Source of the DNA: Basidiobolus heterosporus B8920
Taxonomy: Eukaryota; Basidiobolomycota; Basidiobolomycetes; Basidiobolales; Basidiobolaceae
Direction of reading: 5' to 3'
Assembly: GCA_000697455.1 (NCBI GenBank)
Contig: JNET01034401.1
Coordinates: 1-64,000, forward strand
Length of the DNA: 64,000 bases
Part shown: positions 45,705 through 59,600 of the stretch, in pieces
Layout of the letters: each line of letters starts with the position of its first letter
How positions within the stretch are numbered: position 1 is the stretch's first letter
The notes under the pieces: generated by a model
The model's database searches: none
What the model was told of the DNA's origin: nothing
What the model saw: the letters and a program-made list of their open reading frames with translations, nothing else
Translations under genes and position numbers: made by a program

Positions 45705-47609
45705 CTAAATGCTTTCATTTTCTTGACGGGATTGATAATATTGGTATACTAAAGCAATAAGAATAATGGTTGCCGCATATTTAAGATAAAGTTCCATAGG
45801 GTTTGGCTTCTTCACTGCTGCCTTTAGTTTAGAATTGGTTTCGCAATATTGCAATACCTAAATATGACCGTGTTAATATGCGTCCGAATGACTGTTATAC
45901 CTGAACTTACTTTTCCATATGTTTGGCTGATTTTGATGTAATTAGGATCATAGGCATTGTTCTTCAACATCAACTTGTACATGAATTCTTGGAAGATACT
46001 ACGCACATTCTCCATGCTATTAGCTTCGTAGATAAGCTGAAGTCAGAAAAGATCGTGTTAATTGCCGATTCAGTTTCATCTTTGATACCAACAATCCAAG
46101 TTTCTTACTCTAACAGCGAGACCCTTTCTAATCTTAACATTGCGTGAAAACACATTATAATTGTTGAAGACCTCAGCAATTGTAGCAATAGCCATCACCT
46201 AATTAATCCAAGATAAGTCTATATCAAGAGTACATCATAGTTAAATCGCTAACACACCTGGGGAATGGCGCAGAAATTAAAAATAGTCTGGTTGCGAATT
46301 CTAGACATGTAATCTAATGAATCGGTAACATGTGAAAGAGCGTCCAAACACATATGATTTAAACACGCAAGCGCCTGTAAGTAGCAAAAACAGGTTAATA
46401 TATGTGGGTTACAGATATAACTGATGAGAAATATTTACCTTTTCTTTGTTTTCGGGCTTAGGAAGATCGTGGAGATCCTTGACATATTCGCCATATATAT
46501 CTCTGGGCCAGAATGTTCTACCATCTAACAAGTCTTCATAAAAATCACGAATAATATTGGTTTTTTGAAGGAAGAGTCCCATGGAGTTCGACCTGGAATT
46601 ATTACAAATCAAAATGTGTTATCATGAAGAGGTAATACTTGCAATTGACTTACAATTCGTCTAAATCCGCAAAACTGGAATCTACATAGAGATCTCTAAT
46701 AAGCATCAGAATACAGAATAAGGTGTTTCAATGACTTTACCTTCTAAACCAGAAGCGGAAAACAATTTACTTAAACCGATACCAACCAATCCAGCAACAT
46801 AGTGACAGTAGAGGTTATAGTCATCCTTGGAAGAGACACGCTTGTCGCAGAAATCGGCCATGCCAGCACCCATTCGACGGGTGATATCCTTGATAACATC
46901 TTGATATCTTCAATGTTGCAAAGTTTGATGAGTAGTTAGTGGCTGTTATGTGAGAGATTATGTATAGCCAACGGATAGAGAAGGGTTTTGTTGGGTAGAT
47001 AACATACTCTTCTTTTAAAGTCAGAAATTCCTCGATAACAGTATCAAACTGGATTAGAAGTAGGCGGTCTTTTTCATCCTCATCATCTTACAAAGTACAA
47101 AGTATTATACACCACAGAAATAAGGTCTATTAAAAAATTGGAGCATACTTTCAGTAAAATTCCAACCACGTATGTAGAGCATTTCGTGGAATGACCGTAA
47201 TAATGGAAGCTTCTTAGCGTTAGGAATAGACATGTCATCCTCTACATACAAATGATATATATGTGACCGTGAGAATGTGCTTAATTTATCTCGTTATTAC
47301 AAAACAAACACTACCAATTGTATCCAGACCACGAAGTACTAAGTAAAAAATGCACACCTATCAAGAATAAGAAAGTTAGCTATGCTCTGTTGGAAAACAT
47401 TATTATGAATATTTTGTTACAGCATCTCGAAGTTGGTCATCTAATTCTTTAATAACACTTGCGAAGGATCTGGATGTTTGTTCTAAAAAGTCATAACAAG
47501 TGAACAAAGTGGGTCTCGGATACTCTTGAAGCTTGGGAGTTGGGTGAGAGAAGAACTTCAAGATAGCAACCAACTCTGTTGGATGAAAGGCGGACTCGAG
47601 TAAACCCAT
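45705..47609 (-). CDS. ERG9: Squalene synthase
   Basis: Eleven exons: 47609-47421, 47357-47315, 47241-47149, 47086-47008, 46907-46741, 46681-46654, 46592-46439, 46374-46258, 46198-46109, 46036-45911 and 45857-45705, giving 412 residues, a normal length. The enzyme joins two farnesyl diphosphates to squalene, the first committed step of sterol synthesis, at the ER membrane. Seen: TSRSFASVI; the first metal-binding motif in [44 protein letters not shown] with the second acidic cluster; [23 protein letters not shown]; and a C-terminal anchor ([15 protein letters not shown]). Every junction keeps phase and a family motif. Confidence 0.96.
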
Positions 47610-49361
47610 TGTATAAGCTTCGATGAGGAATAGTGTAGTTTCGAGAAGAAAGTGAAGAAGGATATGATTATATCATGATTGATATTTCACACAAGATCCA
47701 ATAGTTTAGCCTGGAATCTCCTGCTATCTATTTGAAACCATATTTGTAAAATCATTAGCCAAGATGCTCTAATAAAGGTGATTGCAAGTCAATGCAGATT
47801 TTCTCAATATACTCATCCAACTACACTTATGCACTTTTACTTGTGAACCATACGAAGTGAAACCAATGCGACTTGTTAATGGCACATACAATCTAAACAT
47901 CAACGTAGTGCTTGTTTCATAGAAAGAGACAAAATTTAAACCAACTGCCAGTACAATTGGTTAACTTGTCTAAACAACATTTAGTGGTAAACCAAATATA
48001 GAATCAAGTGAGACGAATTAGTGTATCTATATACTAGTAACCAATGAAGCATGAGCCTGAAGAGTTGCACCAACATTCATGCATTGATTAACCTGCTAAC
48101 CAAGAGACGTTACTAGATCCAAAAGCCATCCTTAACAATGATATTAAAGGAAGAATATTCATGCACATTCTCCAATTAGGCTAACATATGTATAGTCTAA
48201 TGTAGGAATGCAAATCTTAAAGTGTGGGTTACGCCATATTATAGCACAAACACCTTGCTGGTATTCAGGGTAAGTTCCCATTAGATTCAAGAACACTTCC
48301 AAGGGAATGGTTTAATCGTATAAAGATTCTGGCACTGGCTAAACGATACACTTCTACCACCCCTTTATAGGCAGTATACCATGCCTCTTGATCGGACCGT
48401 GGCATGTACTTCATGTATTCGTTCCGTATATTGAAAGCAAAGCCTAGAATGCTTAAATTTGTAACGATTTATGTGGGAAAAATATTTATCCTGGGATACC
48501 TCAATCATGTCGCAGTCCACTAGAAATCGTATTACTGAGATATGTTGGACGAGATCTCCTAGCCTGGCTTTACAAAATATTCGGGACTAAATTCACATCA
48601 AGATCATAACATACATTTTATTACCAAATATACGTTCTGCTGGCGATTGAAAAAGCCTTCAGTCCGACATATTCTAGAATACTTCGTTCGAAAGAGCTCA
48701 CCATATTTGGAATGTGTGTGCACAGGACCATCGTGCCATGATATCCCTTAAAAACTATCATAGGAAGACGTCTTGTACGTACCATGTTTGAGATTAGTCA
48801 ATCAGTGTACAGGTACGTATTAAGGTTATTCAGCTTCAACATAACTCTTATACATCTTCTTAACGCCTTCCTATTGCTGATTGGCCAAATATCCTAATCA
48901 AAATCCCCAAATATATAATAGAAGCTCACAAATATATATACATCTAAGCAAACTATTTTCAGGCATAGCCAATCCTGACTAGTCAAAGAGCGTTTAAAGG
49001 CTAACGATTACTGATATCGAACTTAATGGTTATATTACCGAGCATTGGCACTCTAAGTAATCACAAGTTTTGGGGCATCACGCGTTATTTGAATGGTGTG
49101 TATAATTATGGTTTAGCTGGAATGATACAAAGCAAAAATCCCTGTATTTGGTTTGCGATAGTACTTCGTGTAATAGTGAATTTATTATACAGACGTTATT
49201 CTAGTCCTGATTTGATGTTTTTTTCAATTTAAAGCCCGTCTATAAAGTGCCAAATATAGTTGCATGGAACTATCGAACAATTGTCACATATAAAAAGCGT
49301 TGTTCACCTTAACGTTACAGTGTCATTTTTTTGCTGACACTGTATACATCCCACCTTCTCA
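47610..49361. other. Gene-poor stretch
   Basis: About 1.75 kb between divergent starts of ERG9 (-) and the arrestin gene (+). The open frame at 49026-49232 is not supported. No sterol-response or other motif recognised with confidence. Confidence 0.4.
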
Positions 49362-50461
49362 ATGCACACCACCATATTAGACATTCAGTTAGAGACCGAC
49401 ACATTAATATTCAACGGGTCTCCATTTGACTCGGCAGGCGCTTTACTCAAAGGGAAAGTGATATTACGATTAAAAGAAGCTACAAAATTACGTTCTCTCA
49501 CTTTGAACCTCAAAGGAAGAGCAAAAACAACATGGACTGAGTGTAAGTTCATTTCTAAGGCCTATTCATACATTGACACGAAAAACTCATCTTATTTTAA
49601 GCTTATGGAACTAAGGCTTTTGCTAATTATGCGAAGAGAAAATTAATCGACCATAGCTGGTCTTTACTTGAACCCAAAAAAGAAGGGTATCTGTTTCCAG
49701 CTGGAGAGTATACATACTTGTTTGAGTATGTCTTCTCTGGTTCCTTGCCTGAGACCATTCACATCGATAGCGGTAAAGTTGAATACAAACTCCAAGCCTC
49801 TGCCGAGAGAAGCTTTCTTCAAAGAAATCTTACTAGTGAAAAAGAGATCATTATCAAGCGATATACGAACAATAGTCAGAGTAATGAATCGATCAATCTT
49901 ACTGATATCTGGGAAGACAAAGTCCAATACAATGTCCATGTTCCGATGAAGTGCTTTGGCCTGGGGGAATCTATTCCGATCAACATTAATATTACTTCTT
50001 TGGTGGGGCAGGCTCATATTAAGAGGGTTGTTTGTTTCCTAAGAGAGTCCATTACTAACCGTATTCCGGAGACCAACAAGTTCAACGTTGACCATAACTG
50101 GCTACGCCTTTGCTCAGAGAAATTTATCCCAACCAAGCACCTTGAAACTACCCTTCAGCTTCAAATTCCCAATAATTCTAAATCCGTGCACATCGACTAT
50201 CGTTCAGAATTAATTCGGATTCGTCATACTCTTCAGGTTAAAGTTGAGATCGAGAAAGCAAATGTAGTTGATTATGTTATCATTGATTTGCCGATTTACA
50301 TTCTTCCTGCCGCTCATGATGAATTCTTTCAGGATTTACCTTCGTATTCTCCCCAGTGTTACGATCATACCACTATCGACGAGGATGGAAACAGCCCCCC
50401 GCCCTATCCAGTATTGGAAACTATCTTGATGCCCACATATGAGGTTCAATGCTCTCGCTGA
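49362..50461 (+). CDS. Arrestin-domain protein with PPxY motif
   Basis: Exons 49362-49542 and 49602-50461 give 346 residues. The N-terminal arrestin fold shows LLKGKVILRLKEATKLRSLT, LNLKGRAKTTW and SWSLLEPKKEGYLFPAGEYT. The C-terminal arrestin part follows from about 180 (VQYNVHVPMKCFGLGESIPI). Near the end stand LPSYSP and SPPPYP; the latter is a PPxY motif that recruits Rsp5/Nedd4-type ubiquitin ligases through WW domains. This is the layout of arrestin-related trafficking adaptors that direct ubiquitination and endocytosis of plasma-membrane transporters. The cargo is unknown. Short for the group, but both arrestin halves and the motif are present. Confidence 0.85.
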
Positions 50462-50536
50462 TCAAATATCAAGATTGATCATTCTAATGCTTGTGTATAA
50501 ACACCATTCTTTCTTGTAACATATCCCTAATCGCCC

Positions 50537-50566
<30 letters not shown>
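50537..50566. repeat. (TACA)n microsatellite
   Basis: About seven and a half perfect TACA units in the 3' space between the arrestin gene and the giant gene. Confidence 0.9.
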
Positions 50567-50568
<2 letters not shown>

Positions 50569-50681
50569 ATAAACCTTCATTACATGTATCAAAGTCCCAT
50601 ACAGTGAAGTACTTGCGTACTATTTATTTCGTTGGTTTTTCAAAAAACAATTCAAAACAACTTGATTAGTGAAGGAATCGC

Positions 50682-53600
50682 TTAGTAAGAGCCACCATCA
50701 TATTCGTCTTCTTCAGAGACTGATTTGGGCGCATACTTTTCGGCCTGTTGAAGACTCTCATCAATACTTCTAGATAAACTATTGAAGTTCTCGCCAGAGA
50801 AATCATTATTGGATGAATACTTGTTGGCATTATTGATTGCGTGATCGAAATCCGTATTCCCAGGGTACCAATAGCCATTGTGGAAGTCATATCCATCATG
50901 TAGATCGTTTGAAGTATTACCACCGTCGAGAGCCTCACCGCCATCATACGAATTGTGATCAAAGCCGGTGTATGAGCCACCATAATTATAATTGCCTGAA
51001 TCTAGCTCATCGTAGGATCTCCGGAGCGACCCCTGACCAAGTCCATGTACTCGTGATGCCTGAATTCCTCCGAAAGAAGAGCGGTCCAGAACCTTGTTTT
51101 TGGAGTACACACCTTTCTTGATCAGGCTGTCTATGTTGATGTCTGGTGACACTAGGGAGCCAACTAAGAATCCATTTAGGTTCAAGGTTTCTTTGAGACT
51201 CAAAATGGCATTGTCGCATTCCTTCATAGCTTTTCTGATCATTGACAGTTCCTCGAAGAATCTGTGTGAATCAGTGGTACTTAGCAGACCAAGTCTTCTG
51301 ACCGACTCATTCAAGGTAGGGATCACATTCATCAAATAAGTGACCTTCTCACGCTGTTCCTCATTCAACGATACCAATCTTGCAGTACCCTCTGACTGAA
51401 TTTCTACCAGTTTGATCATGACCTGATCAAGGTATTCTATACGCCGTCTCATATCTACGAAGTCTCTTGAATGATTGGGGAAAATCAGCTCCGGTCGTGT
51501 GACAATCCTTTCCAAAACCTTAGTAATTTGATTTAGCCTGGATTTGATTTCCCTGTTTTCTCTAGATTGTTGTCGAGAAGCAACCTCGAATCGATTGATT
51601 AGTGAATTGGCATCATTTCCTGCGATCTTCTTGAGCGCAAATCCAATTGTATCAAGTCTGTCATCCATGTGTTTGAATCCTTCATTGTTCTGTTGTGAAA
51701 GTTGTGTAAATCCACGTTCGATCAAAGTGGTTTGCTCGGTGTTTAGGCGGACTGTTAGTTGCGCCAAATCATTGATTAGTCCAGAAATGCGGGAAATCGC
51801 TCCAACGATCTTGTCACTACTAAGCGTTTGGCGCTTAATGTGAGATAATATAGCGTCTTGTTCGCGTACAAGTTGTGTCATCAAAGAATTCACTTGGTTG
51901 ATCCGTTGATCGAAGTGTGCGGTGATTTCTTGTTCGTTCCTATTTTCTTGGGAACGAAGTGCGTTGATTTCACGGTGCAGTAAGACTTGATGCTGATTGA
52001 TGATGTTCGCGACTGTGTTCTTCAATTGTCCCAAGTGACCGTTTGTTCCGGTCAAGTCAGCTCGATCATGTTCTTTAGTGTATACAAGTAGTTGCTGTTG
52101 TTGCGACACTAGTCTTGCTACAACACCATTAAGATTCTCTAGAGCACCGCCCATGTTATTAATGGCAATGGATTGCTTTTCAACTAGACCTGCCAATTGC
52201 ATTACATTGTGCTGTTGATTTATAAGCTGCTTCAGAGCATCCCCAAACAGATTCAACTTCTGATCTAACTTAGCGAATTGCTCGTGTTGCTCATTACGGT
52301 TCAGTGTGAACAATTTCTTCTCCTCACTTAGCAAAAATTCAACCACTTCTTCAATCTTCATTATTTTCGAGGCCAGAGACACCATTTCCTGTGTGTGTTT
52401 TTGCGAATTCTTGGTTTCTACCACCATGAGCTGATTTTGCTGGCGAATTAGTTGGTCTACCAATCTCGTGATCTCTGAAAGTCTGATATTCATATCTTTT
52501 GATAGAACATGTTGCTGTTGATTGAGTGTGTCAACTCCTTCGCTTGTAACACTGAATAACTGTGCATGCTGTTCGGTTAACTTTCTTGCAGATTCACTCA
52601 GGCGGGCTAACCTAGCCTTAACTTGTTGCATATCTTGTGGCAAACCTAGTAAAGTATTGACCTTCGCGTCCAGATTCTGAGCCTCTTTGACGAGGAATTG
52701 CACAGCGTCATCTAAATGAATCAAGTTATTGTTCAACTTCTCAACACCATTGAAGGTTGCCTTGGTGATTTCAGTGTTTTCTTTTACGATGTTAACGAGG
52801 GCTCTCTGCTCTTCAAACAAGCGATCCACAACTTGGGTTAGTCGAGTTAATTTCTCATCCAGGAACCGTGTCGACTCCAGAATCTTTCCGTCCAAGTGGT
52901 TTCCTTGCTGCAACTGTAAATCGGCAAATCTTTGCTGTTTTTCCAAAACTAGCACGATTCCCTTTTCAAGACCTACCAGACGAGCTAACACTGCATCAAA
53001 TCCATCCCGAGAGTATCCGGATTTATCAAGCTTTTGTGCAATGGAGCCCAAAAGGGTACGTTGTTGACCTATCAAGGAATTTACTCTCTCCCCAAGTTGT
53101 CCAACTCTTATATCGACACCGCGTATAGCACCAGACTGCTGACGTAGAATTGTAAGCAACTCCTCACGGTTCATGAGATCATCTTGCTTTTTCGCAATAT
53201 AACTTGCAACATTCGAGAGCTCGGCAAAACGCTGGGAAATTAGGTTGAGTCTGCTTAAAACTTGTTCACTTGGAAATTCTTGATGTTTACCACCTAAAAT
53301 TTCTTTTTGGATCTCAAATAGTTTACTAATACCAGAATTCATGATATCAAATTGTCTATTTAGTCCTACGATCTGTCCCAGTAATTCTTTCGGTGCTTTC
53401 GCTACTATGGTTTCCGATAAGAGTGTGGTTTGCTTTGAAATCAATTGACGAACGCTGCGACTGAATGTGTTGAAACCATTGATGATTTGTCTACTGATAT
53501 CGGTTCCAATTCCATATGACTTTTCTACAAGTTGAGTGATATCATTCTGTTGACTGAGTAACGCTTCAAGTCTCTCATTCACACCCGACAGGTTATGCTT

Positions 53601-56600
53601 GATTGGCTCCAAATCGTTCAGCCTCTCTGCAATCACTTTTAGCACTTGTTCATCACGTAGTATTGCACTCTGTTGTTGGAAAATGTCGTGTACCGATTCA
53701 TTCAAGACGCTGAGCTGTTTGTTCAACCCATCGACACTCTTTTCAAAGTTGACATTGAGCTGTCCCTGGTTTCTGAGAACCGCATTTTGCTCTTCTTGAA
53801 TAACCCCAATGGACTTGCCCAAACCAGAAACTCGCCCTCCCACTGTCTGGATAGCTTCGTAGAGATTTTTGGCCACAGCATTCAACATTTCTGGGCGCAC
53901 AAGATCTCTCTGTTGTTCTATCAATACTCGTAATGTATTGCGAAGGTTGCCCAACGTTTCGAAAATCTTTTTATCGTCGAGACTATTTTCACGTACATAG
54001 CTTTGGAATTGTTGAGTAGTTACAAGAGTTTGCTGGTTTTCTAGGATATGGCCAACCACTTCATTCAACTGTAATAGTCGACCATCGATTCCCCGGAATT
54101 CTCCGTAGAATTTCTCCAAAATTGGGCCAACCTTCTCGTTGCTCAGAATTGCTTGTTGAAGCTCTAAGATGCGTCGGACAGATTCGCTTAGCCTGTTGAA
54201 CTTTCCAGATATAACCTGTACATTCTTTGCCAAATCTCCTGTGATTTCGTTGTTTCTATTTTGGCTGTTCAGGAAAGCTGCTTGCAAGTTTCTTATTTCT
54301 TTAACAGAGTCGCCTAATCCTCGTACCTGCTCATTCAAGATTTCCACATCTTTAATGACACGTTTAGGGAATAGATTCAGAAGCTGAGAGTTGGCGAGGA
54401 GTTGCTGTTGCTTGAAAAGTTGATCGACCACCTTGGTAAGGTAACTGATGTTTCCTCCAATCTTTTGCAAATTGGCAACCTCACCTTGGTGAATTCCAGA
54501 TCCTTGCTCTAAAAGCCTTTGTTGTTGGTTGATCAATTGGGTAATCTCCTTGCGAATAGTATTGATATTTATTCCTAGGCCTTGTATTTGGTTTGACTGA
54601 TTGTTCAACAAGCCCAGAATACGATCGTCGTGCACCAACTTCGTCTGAACACTAGCGATCTCGTGAAGTGCATCACCAAACTTTACAATACGTTCGTTAA
54701 GAACGTTTAGCATTTGTCGGACAGATTCATATTCTTTATCATCCTTTCCAGCAATGGCGCGTTGTTGCTGACTTAGATCACTAACATCACCAGTTAAACG
54801 AACGATTTTTTCTGAGAGATCGCGCACCAAATCAACCAGAGTTCGTGGTAGAGAGCCGATGATTTCTGGGAGATTGAGAGATTGTTGCCAGTGTATTATA
54901 CTTGCGACCACTTGTTGAAGCTGCCTAACTCGGTTCAGAGTTTCGCCTAAACCATTTTCATCCTTTTCCTGAGTAGCAAGTACTTGCTCTAATAGCTTAG
55001 CTTGTTGGGAAAGGAACTCGGTGGTATGTGAAGCAAAATTAGTCAAGCGACCATTGATATTCTTAAGATAGTCTAGTTGTTGGTCAAGTGCAACTTTAAC
55101 TTCCTTGTTTTGTGAAACAACTATATTCTGCTCCTCATGAATTTGTCTGATCTCTTGCAAGAGGCGAGCTACCCCTTCCGAGACGGCACCAACCCCTTTC
55201 TGAATCTCATCGACCTCATGTTTTTCCGCGGAAGTCAGTTTAAGTAAAGATTCTTGTCGGTTTAGCAATTCAAAGACGGTTGGACCAAATCTTTCTAAAC
55301 GAGTGTTGATCCCATTCACTTGGGAAAGGATCTCTTTTGGTATTATCTTGTAGATGTCTGAATTCAGAGCAATTTGCTGGATATTTACTACTTCCTCGGT
55401 CAAACTTCTAAGCTCAGCTAGTCGTTTGACGATACCAGCATCCCTAGCCTGAGCTCCTTCATTTCCTTGATGTGTATCACGAAGCAAGGCGCTCTGAGTT
55501 TCCACAATACGAACGATACCATTTCTAAACTGAGCAAGTTTTGCCTTGATTAACCGAATATCCCCAGTTTGCTCTTTCAAGATATTTATCACTTCATCCC
55601 GGTGCAATAGTTTATCGTTATCAGCAGCAATTCGCTTGATCCATTCTGTCAATTGAGCAAATTGACTGCGCAATTGAACAAGATTACCTTCTACTTGTTT
55701 GTAGTTGCTACCCTCCTCCAAAAGCTTGACAATCACAGTCTGCCCTTCGCGGACATCTCGGATTACTGTTCCAAGTTGGACCATACGGTCGTTGAGACCA
55801 GCGATTATCTTGAAGACCTCTTCACCTACTTTTGCAGCTATTTCCGGTCCTACGAGACTCTTTTGTGACTCTATTAGCTTCCCAACAACTTCTCGCAGAG
55901 ATCCAAGTTCACCAGCAATCGCTCGATCACGTTGTGTATCCTCTGAAGATACCTTGCCAAGCTGGTTGACAATCACCTCTTGTTCGTTGACCATTTTATC
56001 GAATTGATTGCCCAATTCACTAAGCTTAGCACCAAGATTTGCTATGCGTCGATTTTGATCTTTTAGCAAAGCAGTAATCTCCCGAGTATTCAAGATCTCA
56101 GTTTGTTCGGAGAACGTTTGGCGTATAAAATCAAATAAACCTAGCAGACGTTTGTTCAGTTCTTCAACCTGCCCTTCCAGATGATGCTCCGTAGCATTAC
56201 TATCACGCGACAACTGGAAAAGAGCTTTCTGGCTTGCAGTGATTTGATTCACGGCTTCAACTAATTGGGCGTACTTCTCATTCAAAACCTCTAATCTTCG
56301 AAGAGTTGATTCGGTGAGCTTGCCAGATAAAGACGCTGAAACCAATTTCTTCTGTTGTTCAATCAACTGACTGATCAAGCTTTGAAGTCCACTTAGTCCC
56401 TGGAGGATTCTTTTTGTTTCTTCCGAGTCTAGCTTGTTTTCTCCATTGATTCTCTTCAATAAATCATACTGAATTTTTACAAGCGTTTCGATCTTTTTGT
56501 CGAGATTTTTCACTTCATTGGTCAGGAGGTTGGTCTTACCTAGGGATTGTTTGAGAAGCTCAGTGTTGTTGAGTAATATTACTCGTTGTTCAGCGAAAAG

Positions 56601-59600
56601 TTCTTTGACATAGGAGCCGAGTTGCGCTAGTCTGGCATCCAGCTTCTCGACACCACCGACAATTAGCTTGGTGTCTTTGCGAGATTGCACAAACAACTCC
56701 TTTTGCAACGCTTGTATTTGATCTATATCCTTGTGTAGACCAACAAGTTTGTTGTTGAGTCGCACAATCTCCTCAGGGATCTTCTGGCCTAACGCTTCAG
56801 AAAATCTCCTAGACAGGATATCGGTCTGTTGACTGGTTAATTCGTAGACTATTTTGCGTAATTCCGCCAAGTTCTGAGCTATTCTAGCAAATTTCTCGTC
56901 GTCGACATGCCCATCCTTGGACAATACGGTCACGAGTTGATGCTGCTGCTCTACCAGACTTGCTACTTTACGATCCAACACACTTAATTCAGATTTGATG
57001 TTTTTGAGATCCTGAGCCTGTTCTGGGGTAAGCCCACCACGTTTGATGATTTCTAACTGAAATTGGGCAACCTTTTCAACCAGCTTACTTAACCCCGAGA
57101 GATTCTTCTTTACTTGATCGATATCGTTTAAGATGTATTTGGTATCCCCACTTTGTTGTTGGATGAGATAATCTTGTTTCTTAGACATTTGAGTGACTGC
57201 TTCGCCCAATTCCCTGAACTGTGAGCGTAAAGCCTCAATGTTATTTAGCAATTCCTTGGGCACCTTATCCCATCCACTTTGAAGCAAGATATTCTGCTGA
57301 ACCAGAACCTTACGTACACTTTCGCTCACCTGAGAAAGAGCCTTTTTCAATACGTTTAACTCTCCATTTTGCCCATCCTCATGACCCAAGAAAGATTTTT
57401 GCTGCTTCAGAAGCTGTATAATTTGATTACCAATTTCAGCCAACTCCAAAGACAGGTTCTTGATATCCCCGGTTTGTTCTTTGAAAAGTGCGACCACTTC
57501 CTCACGTGTTATCAAGTGTTTCTGAGTTTCAGCTACTCTGGCAACAAGGTCGTAGAGTTTGTTCATTCGATCACCGAATGCTCGAAGCTCTTTACCATGA
57601 TTCTTTATCATAGCATTATCTTCCTGTGTATAAGCGAGTAGCTTATTCTGTTGATCGAGCAAGCCTCGTACATATCTCGTTAGCTGGTCCATCCCACCGT
57701 CAAGTTTTGAAAGTTCCTCAACAATCTCTTTAGAGTTAACTCCTTTACTCTCAGAAATATGGTAAGCAAGTTTGCGTTGTTCATTGATCATAAGCTCAAT
57801 TGACTTTCTCAATTCCACCAACTTGGCATCTGTAATACCAAAGAGTTTCTCAACATCATTGCCGTATTTCTCCAAAATTTCCCTTTGTTGACTGGTTAAC
57901 TGGTTGATATCTTGCCCTAAAGTGTTCAAGCGCTGGTTGACAACCCTGAAGTTCTTGTCCTGGGACTGTGAGAGTTGTGCTATTTGTTTCAATAGACTAT
58001 TCTGTTTTTTGGAAACCTCTTGAACTACTAAACTCAGCTGTTCAACCTTAGCATCAATTTGCTGTGTATTCTGGGCGACGAGTTTTGTGGTACTTCCAAG
58101 TTGAGAAAGTGTGGATTTCACCTCATTAAGCACGATTCTTGTTGCTTCAGTCAACATGGTAATCTTCTTACCCATCTCACGAATGCCATCAATTCCTTTA
58201 ATAGAAGTCCCATTCTCAAGGTACCCGAGAATCTCTTTTTGACTATTGACCATCCCTTCAATACCACTGTAGATTTGTGATAACCTTCCAGTAGTTTGCT
58301 TGACATACTTGAGAGTTTCTCTATCGGTACCAAGATCCGCTTTCTCAAGAGATGACAGCTCCTCGAGAAGATTTCTCAGGGTCCCCATCTGCCCGTTGAT
58401 TTTCTTTATATCTTCTGCTTCCTCTCGAATCAATGGAACGAGTTCAAGTAATCGAACGGTATAGCTTTGCTGTGAATTAAGGATCTTCACAATCTCATCG
58501 AGTTTTCCAAGTCTACCAAGAAAACCTCTTAGATCCATGTTTACCTTGCCCTTTGAGCCACTCAAAAGAGCAATTTGATCATCAGCCAACCTCTTGACAA
58601 GAGTAGTCAACTGATCCACTCTTTCTGCTATTCTCTCTTCATTCTCAAGAACTTTCTGGGAAGTACTTTCTTTAGCTACTACTCCGAGTAATTTCTCTTG
58701 ACCAGAATAGAATTGACCGACGGCTTGCTTTATTATACTGAGCTGCTCGCCAAGTTTAAGTAGGTCTCCCTGTGAGGAATATTTGGCGTTTTTGAGAGAT
58801 TTTTCCTGTAGTTCAATCATTTGCGCCGTTTTCTCTCTCAAAACTCTTAGTTGCTCACTTAGTCTGTTGACGTCTTTAGAGTAATCCGATGATTTGAATC
58901 CTCCGTTTGATAGCCGTTTTTGTTGCTCAAATACAAGGGTTACAACCTCGCTCAGCTGAGAGAGTTTACCATTTATCTTTTCAATGTTCTGAGATTGCCC
59001 GTCTTCATTTTTCAGGATTTGTTGTTGGTCAGTTGCAACCCTTTCAATGACTTGGTATATCTTAGAGGTTAATTGCTCTAGCGCGTCAATTTCTCGGTCA
59101 TACTTGACAGATGTACCCTTGTCTTCACCTTCACTCTCCCTATAGACAATTCTTCGCTCTTTGGAAATACTCTGAACAGACATGCGCAGCTTGTCGAGTA
59201 TACCCCGGAGCCCGTTATATTCTTCTCCATGTTCCTTTCTGAAACGAGCGAAGATGGACTCCTGTTGCTTGATGATGAAGTCGATCCTTTCTCCAAGTTG
59301 CTGAAGTCTAGCATTCAAGCCAGCACCATTTCCTTTAGTAGAGTTAAAGTCAATGCCCACCGATTTTCCATTGAGTAAGGACTTCTGTTGTCTACTGATT
59401 AGTTCTACAACTTCTACCAGTTGATTTACACGCGAGTTAAGGGCGTTCACTGCTTTAACCATTGTGCCATCAGTAGCAGGTTGATCCCCATCAGAGCCAT
59501 AGTGCCTCGGTAATTCTTTGCGTTCTTTGATCAACCGATCTACGATATTGCTGATATCTGCTAGTCGGTAATTGATGCTTCCAATATCCTTTGCTAGTTC